A DNA stretch of 6,335 nucleotides, from contig AASF01002142.1 of assembly GCA_000168735.1 (NCBI GenBank), forward strand, positions 1-6,335, in the 5' to 3' direction. Source of the stretch: Candidatus Endoriftia persephone str. Hot96_1+Hot96_2. GTDB lineage: Bacteria > Pseudomonadota > Gammaproteobacteria > Chromatiales > Chromatiaceae. The position numbers and the translations under genes were made by a program. The notes below the pieces were generated by a model. That model was not told the DNA's origin and made no database searches. It saw nothing but the letters and a program-made list of their open reading frames with translations. Below are positions 1 through 6,335 of this stretch, in pieces. Positions within the stretch are counted from its first letter, which is position 1. Every line of letters begins with the position of its first letter.

Positions 1-16
1 GCCCTTAGCTTGAGCG

Positions 17-1026
17 ATGGTCCAAAAAGGGATTCTTGTGACCGGTGGTGCTGGCTATATCGGCAGGCACGACACTACGGCAGTTGGGGGAAGCAGGCGA
101 ACGCCTGGTCACTCCTAGATAACCTCTCCACTGGCTGTCGCCCGGCCGTGCTCTATGGTGACTTGGTGGTTGGCGACATCGGCGACAAAAAACTGCTGAT
201 CGAGCTGCTGCGCAAACACCAGATCAACACAGTATTCCATTTTGCCGCGTTCACGGATGTGGCCCGGTCCTACGAAATCCCCCTCGGACTACTACCACAA
301 CAACACCAGCAATACCCGCATCCTGCTGGAGAGTTGTGTGGAGAGCGGAGTACGCAACTTCATCTTCTCCTCCACTGGCGGCGTCTACGGTTACCAGGCC
401 GAAAACCTTGTCGACGAGGACTCTGCCACACACCCGTTCACACCCTATGGCCAATCGAAACTGATGGCCGAACAGATGGTGCGGGATACCTCTGCCGCCT
501 ACGGCATCAAACATGTCATCCTGCGCTATTTCAACGTCGCCGGTTGCGATCCGGAACTGCGCACTGGGCCACGCGGCCAGAACACTCCACCCAGCTAATC
601 AAGGTCGCCTGTCAGGCGGCTATGGGTAAAAGGATGCAAATCGAGATATTCGGGACCGACTACCCGACCTGCGATGGTACCGGCGTGCGCGACTATATAC
701 ATGTGGAGGACCTGGCCAACGCTCATCTGCTAGCCCTCGACTATCTGCGAAAAGGCGGCAGTTCTACCACCCTGAACTGCGGATATGGCAGGGGATACTC
801 GGTTCGTGAAGTGCTGCAGACCGTCGAACGACTTTCCGAAACCCCCCTGAATGTGGTTGAATCCCCGCGTCGTCCAGGGGATCTGCCCTCGATGATTGCC
901 AGGGCTGAGCGAATCCGGCAACTGTTTGGCTGGAAGCCCAGATTCGAATCGCTCGACGCAATCGTCTCGTCCAGCCTAGCGTGGGAGAAGATCATCACCC
1001 CATGCCAGCCGATGGCACTACCCTAG
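17..1026 (+). CDS. galE: UDP-glucose 4-epimerase GalE (interrupted by four frameshifts)
   Basis: Extended short-chain dehydrogenase that interconverts UDP-glucose and UDP-galactose in the cytoplasm, feeding surface polysaccharide synthesis and galactose use. The repaired protein is about 335 aa, the usual GalE length. It opens with MVQKGILVTGGAGYIG (NAD-binding GGxGYIG, residues 10-16), followed by LDNLSTG (33-39), the catalytic Thr of FSSTGGVYG (about T119), Tyr143 and Lys147 of YGQSK, then LRYFNVAG and the C-terminal GVRDYIHVEDLA block typical of GalE. The frame changes near 71 (+1), near 114 (+1), in the C-run 279-283 (+1) and between about 570 and 590 (-1 or +2). Homology resumes at once after each break. 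Residue 17 reads Arg where Ser is usual, so 62-75 may be miscalled. The ATG at 17 fits the family N-terminus, with only a weak GAG upstream. It could be a related sugar-nucleotide epimerase, but GalE fits best. Confidence 0.87.
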
Positions 1027-1090
1027 CGTTTCGCCCCTGTAATAAAACGGGGGGTACAGCACCAAAAACCGAGCTAGACATCTCAATACT

Positions 1091-1897
1091 ATGGATCTGC
1101 TACAGATTTTTATCCTGGCCGCACTGCAGGGCCTGACCGAATTCCTTCCCATTTCCAGCTCCGCCCACCTAATCCTCGCACCTCTTGTATTGGACTATGC
1201 CGATCAGGGGTTCGCCTTCGATGTGGCAGTGCATGTGGGTTCTCTGCTGGCCGTGATTAGCTACTTCCGCCATGAGGTGATCTCCATTAGCCGCGATTTT
1301 TTCAAATCCCTGTTCAATCGCTACGCCACCACCCCGGAATCGCGCCTTGGCTGGATGATCATTGTTGCCACCATTCCGGTGGGGCTGTTCGGCCTGCTGA
1401 TGAAGTCGCTGATAGAAGGAGAACTGCGCTCGCCGCTGGTGATCGCCATCACCACCATCGGCTTCGGTATCGTACTGCTGGTCTTCGACAAGATCGGCAA
1501 ACATAGCCGAGATGAATACTCCATCACCTGGCGAGATGCGCTGATTATCGGGCCTGTTCCAGGCGGTGGCGATCATGCCCCGGCACCTCTCGCTCCGGCT
1601 CCACCATGAGCGCTGGCCTGATGCTCGGACTGACCCGCGAGGCCGCCTCCCGCTTCTCTTTTCTGCTCGCCATCCCCACCATCCTGATGTCGGGTGGGCT
1701 GGTCACTCTGGAACTGATCAGCAGTGATGCCTCCGCCTGACTGGAACTCCTTATTGCTTGGCACTGCGCTCTCATTCATCACCGCCTATCTCTGCATCCA
1801 CTACTTCCTGCGATTCATCGAGCGTATCGGCATGACGCCGTTTGTTCTCTATCGGCTGATCTTGGGCGTTGCCATCCTGATCTTCTTCCTCCCCTGA
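1091..1897 (+). CDS. uppP: Undecaprenyl-diphosphate phosphatase UppP/BacA (interrupted by three frameshifts)
   Basis: Inner-membrane phosphatase that converts undecaprenyl diphosphate to undecaprenyl phosphate, recycling the lipid carrier for peptidoglycan and surface polysaccharides; overproduction gives bacitracin resistance in known cases. The repaired protein is about 267 aa, the normal family size. Both hallmark motifs are present: [14 protein letters not shown] near residues 14-27 and [13 protein letters not shown] in the second half, with hydrophobic segments throughout and the typical end [16 protein letters not shown]. The frame slips by one extra base at the G-run 1550-1552, the C-run 1578-1581 and near 1738; the PGTSRSG motif lies just after the second slip. 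Read literally, the frame would stop at 1609. The ATG at 1091 matches the family N-terminus ([14 protein letters not shown]), although no strong Shine-Dalgarno is visible. It lies 64 bases after galE on the same strand and converges with mlaC. Confidence 0.95.
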
Positions 1898-1903
1898 CAG
1901 GGC

Positions 1904-1941
1904 AAAAAGATAGGGGTGTCATCGGGCATGGTGGACGCCCC
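1904..1941 (-). terminator. Possible intrinsic terminator ending the mla operon
   Basis: On the minus strand, just past the mlaC stop, GGGGCGTC (1941-1934) can pair with GACACCCC (1920-1913) except for one C-A mismatch, around a 13-base loop. TATC and five T residues follow (1908-1904). The position between convergent genes and the T-run on the mlaC side suggest that it stops the mla transcript. The + strand version pairs better (T-G wobble) but has no T-run after it. The imperfect stem keeps confidence modest. Confidence 0.4.
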
Positions 1942-1943
1942 CT

Positions 1944-2537
1944 TCAGCCTCCCTGCACCTTGCTTTCTAGATTTGCCAACAGCCCGTCAATCCCCTGCTT
2001 TTTCACCAGGCTGGCGAAGCTGCTACGGTAGTTGCGGACGATGCTCACGCCTTCAATCACCACATCGTAGGCCAGCCATTTGTCGCCCCGCTGACGCAGA
2101 CGGTAGATCACCGGGATCTCCACGCCCGTGCGTATGATAAAGGTCTCCGCCACCGCCTTGTTCTTACGGATCTTCTCCTTGCCGTAACGGATAGTTTCGT
2201 TGGTGTAGCTCTCCATGGCAGCAATGTAGGTGTTCTCCATCAAGCGCTTGAACAGCTCGACAAAGCGATCACGCTGGGCAGCATCCGCCTTCTTCCAATT
2301 TTTGGCCAGGATGCTGCGCGACATCACCTCAAAATCGAAATGAGGCGCGATCAGATCCCGCATCTGCTGGCGACGCTGTGCCTGATCCACCTCCGGCTGC
2401 TTGAGTAGCGCCATCACACCATCCACAACCTCACGCAATTGTTCTGTGGGAGAGGGTGCAGCGACAGCCTGGCTGCTACCCAAACAAAAAACAGAGTCAG
2501 CCCCCAAAGGTAACAGCATTTTTTTAAACGAAACCAT
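1944..2537 (-). CDS. mlaC: Periplasmic phospholipid-binding protein MlaC
   Basis: Soluble periplasmic carrier of the Mla system (Ttg2D family) that shuttles phospholipid between the outer-membrane MlaA complex and the inner-membrane MlaFEDB complex. It is 197 aa from the ATG at 2537. It begins with a basic n-region (MVSFKK), a hydrophobic stretch and an AVAA cleavage region near residues 24-27, i.e. a Sec signal peptide. The mature part carries the family pattern: a helical LREVVDGVMALLK start, RDLIAPHFDFEVMSRS, LFKRLMENTYIAAMESY, and the late IEGVSIVRNYRSSF segment. The ATG at 2537 is preferred because a GGGAG site lies seven bases upstream and it gives a proper signal peptide; an in-frame ATG at 2579, directly after the mlaD stop, is the alternative. 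The signal-peptide core may contain two cancelling indels (2486-2505). It is the last gene of the operon, and no mlaB follows. Confidence 0.95.
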   Translation of the reverse strand: MVSFKKMLLPLGADSVFCLGSSQAVAAPSPTEQLREVVDGVMALLKQPEVDQAQRRQQMRDLIAPHFDFEVMSRSILAKNWKKADAAQRDRFVELFKRLMENTYIAAMESYTNETIRYGKEKIRKNKAVAETFIIRTGVEIPVIYRLRQRGDKWLAYDVVIEGVSIVRNYRSSFASLVKKQGIDGLLANLESKVQGG

Positions 2538-2544
2538 GGTGGTT

Positions 2545-2549
2545 CTCCC
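2545..2549 (-). promoter_or_regulatory. Ribosome binding site of mlaC
   Basis: GGGAG on the minus strand, seven bases before the ATG at 2537. It decides the mlaC start against the in-frame ATG at 2579, which abuts the mlaD stop codon. Confidence 0.7.
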
Positions 2550-2579
2550 GATCAACGCAAGCAGAGTGTCAAATGGCAT

Positions 2580-3042
2580 TCACTTATCATTCGTAGACTG
2601 GCCCTCGAAGATATATTTACTCAGCAACTCTTCCAGGCTCACTGAGGACTCGGTCTCAGTGATAATGTCGCCAGGTTCGAGATAATCTTCAGAGCCACCG
2701 GCAGAAATCTTGATCAACTTCCCACCCAGAAGCCCGCTGCTGGCAATCGAGGCAATGGCATCATCCTGGAGACGAATGGAGTTGGGCAGACTCAGCTCAA
2801 CCTCGGCCTCGAAATCCTCATGGTTGAAGTGGATGTCGGTTACCTTGCCGACCACGACACCGGCCATCTCTACCTCCGCCCCGTTTCTCAATCCAGAAGC
2901 AGAGAGGAAGCGGGCGGTCAGCAGTATAGTGGCTACCACTAGCATCACCGATCCCGCCAAGCTTGACCGCCAGAAATGCAAAACTGACCAGTCCCACCAG
3001 CACAAACAGGCCTACAACGGTTTCAACTTTGATCCGGTTCAT
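2580..3042 (-). CDS. mlaD: MCE-domain lipid transport protein MlaD (one frameshift)
   Basis: Inner-membrane-anchored, periplasmic MCE protein. In characterised systems it forms a hexameric ring on MlaE, through which phospholipid passes to or from MlaC. The repaired product is about 153 aa. One N-terminal transmembrane helix is visible (VVGLFVLVGLVSFAFLAV, residues 9-26), then the MCE domain with LTARFLSASGL, GAEVEMAGVVVGKV, the hydrophobic-loop region SSGLLGGKLIKI, and the typical tail LEPGDIITETESSVSLEELL. One extra base near 2922 separates the helix-containing frame (from 3042) from the MCE frame (ending at 2580); the two halves join as HYT/LTARF. The start has a TGGAG site eight bases upstream. 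It is separated from mlaE by 39 bases. The mlaC upstream region begins directly at its TGA. Confidence 0.95.
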
Positions 3043-3050
3043 GGATTCAA

Positions 3051-3054
3051 CTCC
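3051..3054 (-). promoter_or_regulatory. Ribosome binding site of mlaD
   Basis: GGAG (within CTGGAGTT) on the minus strand, eight bases before the mlaD ATG at 3042, inside the short mlaE-mlaD gap. It supports independent re-initiation at mlaD. Confidence 0.65.
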
Positions 3055-3081
3055 AGTGTTTATCTCTCATGCGATGCCCTC

Positions 3082-3873
3082 TTAAAGCATCAGTGCGCCG
3101 ACCAGATAGTCACCAAACAGGATGGCGATGGCGGAAACCACTACCGCGCTAGTCGTGACCTGGCTGACCCCCTCGGCACCAAACCGCCCGCCCCGCTCCA
3201 GGTGCATAAAAAACCCCTTAGCAGTGGCCGATGACGGTGATCACCAGACCAAACAGCAGGGACTTGTAGAGCCCCATGGCCACATCATTCCACTCCACGC
3301 CGCTGTACATACTGTCGACAATAAGCCCCCTGATTGAGGCCGAAGATCTGCACCCCCACCAGCCAGCCGCCGATCAACCCCATCACATCGAAGACGCTGG
3401 TGAGCAACGGCAGCGAGATGATACCGGCGACCAGCTTCGGGGCAATAATGAACTTGTGGGGATCGATCGCCATGCACTCCAGCGCATCGAATCTGTTCGC
3501 TGGTGCGCATGATGCCGATCTCGGCACACATCGCCGAGCCCGCCCGCCCCACCACCATCAGCGCCGCCATCACCGGCCCCAACTCACGCAGCAGAGCCAG
3601 CGCGACCGCGGAGCCCAACAAATCCACCGAGCCAAACCGCTCCAGGGTGTTGTGAAACTGCAACGCCAGCACCATGCCGGTAAACAGTCCGGAGATCACT
3701 ATCACCAGCATCGATCGGGCGCCGATGAAGTGGAGCTGACGGATCACAGGCTCGAGTTGGTAGGGGGCACGAAACAGACTGAGCAGCGCACTCAGCAGCA
3801 TCTTCGCCATGCGTCCGGCCTGATCAAGCAGGTCTAGGGAAACTTCGCCAAGATGGTTCAGATATTTGATCAT
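3082..3873 (-). CDS. mlaE: ABC transporter permease MlaE (three frameshifts)
   Basis: Inner-membrane permease subunit of the Mla phospholipid transporter; it binds MlaF on the cytoplasmic side and MlaD on the periplasmic side. The repaired length is about 262 aa, close to the 260 aa of the E. coli protein. Family landmarks in order: VIRQLHFIGARSMLVIVISG, GMVLALQ, the conserved LLRELGPVMAALMVVGRAG, AEIGIMRTSEQIDALE, ISLPLLTSVFDVMGLIGGW, and a C-terminal SQVTTSAVVVSAIAILFGDY. The frame gains one base near 3489, one in the G-run read from 3326-3330, and one near 3218-3220, which returns it to the starting frame; it ends in TAA at 3082. Read literally, the frame runs on to 3241 with an unrelated tail. 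The start at 3873 lies 14 bases after the mlaF stop, without an obvious Shine-Dalgarno, so coupling to mlaF translation is likely. Confidence 0.95.
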
Positions 3874-3887
3874 TGGGGTATCTGGAT

Positions 3888-4698
3888 TCAGTTTCCGGTC
3901 AGACGGCGCAGATAAGCATCCGGGTCCGGTTGTTCAAGGTTCGGCCGGCGGTTGAGCAGATTCTGGATCTGCGGATCACTACTGTTTCGCACCTCATCCA
4001 CACTGCCACTCATCAACACCTTCCCGCCACCCAGCATGGTGATCCGATCGGCAATAGAGAAGGTGCTCTCCAGCTCATGAGTCCACCACTACGATGGTGG
4101 TGCCGGTGGTATCGCGCAGGCGCAGTATCAGTTCATCCAGCTCCGCAGAAGTGACTGGGATCGAGCCCCTGCCGAGGGCTCATCAAAAAACATTAGGGCG
4201 GGATCCATGATCAGGGCACGCGCCAGAGCGGCGCGCTTCACCATACCGCCAGAGAGTTGTGCCGGCATCAGATTTTCCGTCCCCGGGCAGATTGACCATC
4301 TCCAGCTTCATGCGGGTCATCACCGCCATGGTGCTCTCATCCAGTCTGGCATGATGGCGTAGCGGCAAGCGGATATTCTCCCCCACTGTGAGAGAGCTGA
4401 GCAGGGCGCCGCCCTGAAACGCCACTCCAATGCGCCTGCGCACCTGCCGCAGGTTCTCCGGATGGCGGGCGTCAAACGGCTTGCCAAGCAACTTCACCGA
4501 ACCGGCGCTAGCCTCCTTCAGCCCCAGCAGGGTGCGCAGCAGGGTACTCTTGCCGGAACCACTTCCCCCCATGATCACCATAATCTCACCGGCATTCACC
4601 TGCAGGTCGATGCCATCGAGCACCTTGTGATTACCGTAGTGCACCTCAAGCCCTTCAACCTCCACCACCCTGCCATCACTGTCAGCCTGCATGGTCAT
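3888..4698 (-). CDS. mlaF: ABC transporter ATP-binding protein MlaF (four frameshifts)
   Basis: Cytoplasmic ATPase of the Mla phospholipid transporter. The repaired protein is about 268 aa (E. coli MlaF is 269). It shows Walker A GGSGSGKST (44-52), the Q-loop VAFQGGALLSSLTV (Gln95), the signature LSGGMVKRAALARAL (148-162) typical of MlaF, Walker B MFFDEP (Asp172, Glu173), the D-loop AGLDPVTSAELD, and the H-loop VVVTHE (His206). The tail ends PDAYLRRLTGN before TGA at 3888. The second half is disrupted by four one-base insertions: the C-run 4281-4284, 4166-4169, 4157-4159, and 4083-4084. Removing them restores every motif. The ATG at 4698 is chosen because GGGAGG ends seven bases before it; a GTG at 4713 overlaps that site. 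It follows the STAS gene by 76 bases. Confidence 0.95.
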
Positions 4699-4778
4699 TG
4701 ACAAACCTCCCACACAGCTGTGGTAGCCGCATCAGGCCACCCAGAAAAATCATCACTGGCCGCATCTGCACCATTCAT
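4695..4778 (-). CDS. Possible 27-codon ORF bridging the STAS gene and mlaF
   Basis: A short open frame, starting MNGADAASDD and ending AVWEVCQ, begins at an ATG overlapping the STAS stop (ATGA) and ends at a TGA overlapping the mlaF ATG (again ATGA). The double overlap would suit translational coupling, but the peptide matches no family I recognise. A GAAGG site lies only three bases upstream, which is too close. A second frame, from ATG 4774 to TGA 4682 (MVQMRPVMIFLGGLM...), has better spacing to that site and is hydrophobic, so the case for either frame is weak. Confidence 0.15.
   Translation of the reverse strand: MNGADAASDDFSGWPDAATTAVWEVCQ
4706..4711 (-). promoter_or_regulatory. Ribosome binding site of mlaF
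   Basis: GGGAGG on the minus strand with seven bases to the ATG at 4698, the strongest Shine-Dalgarno in the window. It fixes the mlaF start and excludes the upstream GTG at 4713. Confidence 0.75.
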
Positions 4779-5104
4779 TTGCCTTCAAGGTGCGCTTCAA
4801 ACGATGGATAGATAGGAAAGACATGATCGAGTCTGGCAAGCCGCAACACATTCATCGCCGCATCACTCACCCTCACCAGGGAAAAATCGAGTTCCAGGGT
4901 ACGCGACAGCTGATACCCCTCCACCAGACTTGCCACACCTGAACTGTCGATGTAGGTCACTTCAGAAAGATCGACCAGCAGGTTTCGCTTGTTCTGCAGA
5001 CAGTCGAGGATCGCCTTGCGTGCGTTGGGAGAACAACTGAGGTCAACCTCACCGGTCAGGTAGAGCACCGAAAATCCCTCTCTCTCCTCAACCGCATATG
5101 CCAT
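4775..5104 (-). CDS. STAS-domain protein, anti-sigma-factor-antagonist type (possible MlaB counterpart)
   Basis: A single STAS domain of 109 aa with no frameshift. It opens with a beta strand (FSVLYLTGEVDLS, residues 11-23), followed by LLVDLSEVTYIDSSGVASL (42-60). Ser55 of DSSGV aligns with the serine phosphorylated in SpoIIAA/RsbV antagonists. The later DFSLVRVSDAAMNVLRLARLDHVFPIYPS segment is also typical. In partner switching, such a protein binds its target when unphosphorylated, is inactivated by an RsbW-like kinase and reactivated by a PP2C phosphatase; both domains are encoded directly upstream. MlaB, the regulatory subunit bound to MlaF, is also a STAS protein, and the gene lies just before mlaF, so it may serve as MlaB. 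The ATG at 5104 is chosen because AAGG lies eight bases before it; a longer frame reaching 5167 would run into the kinase domain. Confidence 0.9.
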   Translation of the reverse strand: MAYAVEEREGFSVLYLTGEVDLSCSPNARKAILDCLQNKRNLLVDLSEVTYIDSSGVASLVEGYQLSRTLELDFSLVRVSDAAMNVLRLARLDHVFPIYPSFEAHLEGK

Positions 5105-5112
5105 GCCTACCA

Positions 5113-5116
5113 CCTT
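5113..5116 (-). promoter_or_regulatory. Ribosome binding site of the STAS gene
   Basis: AAGG on the minus strand, eight bases before the ATG at 5104. Its first base is the last base of the upstream TGA stop, so kinase termination and STAS initiation are probably coupled. It supports 5104 over upstream starts. Confidence 0.55.
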
Positions 5117-6335
5117 CAGGATTGAAAATACTTCACCATTTTCAGAGTGTTTCCTGTCACCACACACTCCAGGAACTCCACCTCATCCATGATCTGCCTG
5201 ATGAAGTGAACCCCCAGCCCACCGGGTCGGATCTGATCCAGATCCCGTGGCCGGATGCTCTCTGTATCGACACAGGGAGCGTCATCTTGAAGTAAAAAAA
5301 TCAATGCAGATTGAGAGCGCAGAACAGATAGCCGGATCTCTTCCTTTGGGGCGTTGTGGTAGGCGTGCTGGATGACGTTCATGCATGCTTCATGGACTGC
5401 CAGGACGACGTTATCCCGCTCCTGCTCTGGCAGTCCCGCAAGCTCCGCCACATCACGAATCACACTGCGCACCAGTTTCAAACAGCATGGCTCAGCCGCG
5501 ATCCGCAGATCGATCAATTGTTCAGCGTTTTTCTTCACTTTCTTGACGTTCAACCAGCAGGAGAGTGATGTCATCATCAGAGCTGGCCTGACCGCGACGT
5601 ACCTCGGCAACGATACGCTGCAGACGCTCCTGCGGCGATTTGTGGGCATATCTGCTTGAATAGGGTAATCAGGGCCCTGCTGTTCCAGGCGCTGCTGCCC
5701 TGAGATCCGCGCCTCGATCAGGCCATCGGTATAGAGGTAGAGGCTGTCATTTCCCAGCTGAAACTCGATGCTGGGAAAATCAATCACGGCAACCACTCCC
5801 AGGGGCGGAGCAGTCGCCGGATATTCGGCCTGCTGCTGTGTGCTGCTCATCTGAATGACCGGAGGATGGCCGGCATTGGCGAGCCGTACCCTACCGGATT
5901 GCGGGTTGTAGAGGCCCGCAACCATGGTGACAAACATACCCTGGATGGATCGCTCAGCAATCTCATGGTTGAGCATCGCCAGCAGTTTGGAGGGGTCGTG
6001 GATGCTCTTACCAAGACAATGAAACAGACTGCTCGCCTTGGCCATCAGTAGTGCCGCATTCATCCCTTTGCCAGCAACATCGGCGATGCAGAATGCGATC
6101 TGGCCATTGTGCAGCTGGAAGAAATCGTAGAAGTCCCCCGACACTGCCTTGGCGGAAACATTCACCCCCGCCAGCCCCAGCGGATTGTCTGATTCGCTTG
6201 GCAGCAGACTGCGCTGCACCTCCCGGGCCAGCTCCAACTCCCGATTGAGCTCTGCAGTGACTCGATCCCGCTCCTCGATGATCTGCTGCAGGTGCCAGTT
6301 CATCTCCTGCACACTCAGGTTCTCCTCCACCAGGC
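5116..6335 (-). CDS. SpoIIE/RsbU-type PP2C phosphatase with RsbW-like ATPase/kinase domain (5' end outside window, three frameshifts)
   Basis: Partner-switching regulator, partial: the frame is open to the window edge, and the first GTG (6330) sits in a coiled-coil linker, so a sensory or receiver domain probably lies upstream. Counting from 6330, the phosphatase domain has AREVQRSLLP (35-44), metal-binding Asp66 in VSGDFYDF and Asp84 in ADVAGKG, NAGHPP, YTDGLIEA, and, after repair, SSDDDITLLLVERQ. The C-terminal HATPase_c_2 domain shows the N-box EACMNVIQHAY, a G1-like DDAP and the G2 box GGLGVHFIRQIMDEV, as in RsbW/SpoIIAB serine kinases. One-base insertions near 5675-5677, 5651 and in the run 5528-5532 disturb the phosphatase end; together they restore frame, so a single long frame masks the damage. 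If the last one is real sequence, the phosphatase ends at 5522 and a separate kinase gene starts at GTG 5538. The predicted substrate is the STAS protein, whose start follows the stop by 11 bases. Confidence 0.92.
   Translation of the reverse strand, partial: LVEENLSVQEMNWHLQQIIEERDRVTAELNRELELAREVQRSLLPSESDNPLGLAGVNVSAKAVSGDFYDFFQLHNGQIAFCIADVAGKGMNAALLMAKASSLFHCLGKSIHDPSKLLAMLNHEIAERSIQGMFVTMVAGLYNPQSGRVRLANAGHPPVIQMSSTQQQAEYPATAPPLGVVAVIDFPSIEFQLGNDSLYLYTDGLIEARISGQQRLEQQGPDYPIQADMPTNRRRSVCSVSLPRYVAVRPALMMTSLSCWLNVKKVKKNAEQLIDLRIAAEPCCLKLVRSVIRDVAELAGLPEQERDNVVLAVHEACMNVIQHAYHNAPKEEIRLSVLRSQSALIFLLQDDAPCVDTESIRPRDLDQIRPGGLGVHFIRQIMDEVEFLECVVTGNTLKMVKYFQS

Noticed and set aside
242..598. 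A separate 118-aa gene inside galE.
   Set aside because: Its peptide (from DYYHNNTSNT on) is the middle of GalE, including the catalytic Thr and YxxxK; it is a frameshifted segment of one gene.
1031..1056. Hairpin between galE and uppP (CCCC...GGGG around 1036-1055) as a galE terminator.
   Set aside because: The stem is short with a bulge and no T-run follows; I cannot support it as a terminator.
1921..2137. A + strand ORF (from 1916) over the mlaC end.
   Set aside because: Its peptide is Pro/Ser/Arg-rich with no recognisable motif and lies antisense to well-conserved mlaC.
3200..3225. Programmed frameshift at the GGGGTTTTTT run of mlaE (minus strand).
   Set aside because: The run is slippery-looking, but similar breaks occur all over the window without slippery sites, and the break lies just before the run. 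A sequencing error is simpler.
2710..3837. Long open frames on the + strand opposite mlaD and mlaE (for example 2710-3234 and 3334-3837).
   Set aside because: They are shadows of the minus-strand genes; their peptides show no family motifs and are low in hydrophobic structure, while the opposite strand encodes clear MlaD and MlaE.
5104..5167. Longer N-terminus for the STAS protein, starting at 5167.
   Set aside because: It would overlap the end of the kinase domain by about 50 bases and add residues foreign to STAS proteins; the AAGG site supports 5104.

Overview
The window looks like a chromosomal piece from a gammaproteobacterium: it carries an MlaFEDC operon of the gammaproteobacterial type, plus galE and uppP, at moderately high G+C by eye. 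The species cannot be fixed from the sequence. No rRNA, tRNA, CRISPR array, insertion sequence or phage gene was seen.

Layout. On the + strand are galE (17-1026, UDP-glucose 4-epimerase) and uppP (1091-1897, undecaprenyl-diphosphate phosphatase). They converge on a long minus-strand operon. Reading from the right edge leftwards, that operon is: a SpoIIE/RsbU-type PP2C phosphatase joined to, or overlapping, an RsbW-like serine kinase domain (5116-6335, cut by the window edge); a STAS-domain anti-sigma-factor-antagonist protein (4775-5104); mlaF (3888-4698); mlaE (3082-3873); mlaD (2580-3042); mlaC (1944-2537). A possible intrinsic terminator for the operon lies between mlaC and uppP (1904-1941). 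No gene-free stretch exceeds 100 bases.

How the genes work together. MlaF (ATPase), MlaE (permease), MlaD (MCE ring) and MlaC (periplasmic carrier) form the intermembrane phospholipid transport system that maintains outer-membrane asymmetry. The STAS subunit MlaB, normally encoded after mlaC, is absent there. A STAS gene with a phosphorylatable DSSG motif instead sits directly upstream of mlaF, preceded by the phosphatase and kinase domains that would switch it. The inference is a partner-switching module controlling, or physically part of, the Mla transporter. UppP and GalE serve undecaprenyl-phosphate recycling and sugar-nucleotide supply, so the whole window concerns the cell envelope.

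Sequence quality. Six of the eight genes are broken by single-base frameshifts, about 18 in all, and nearly all are one extra base, mostly in short homopolymers. Protein motifs continue perfectly across each break. The best reading is intact genes in a low-quality sequence, not pseudogenes. The products below are described after mentally removing the extra bases.
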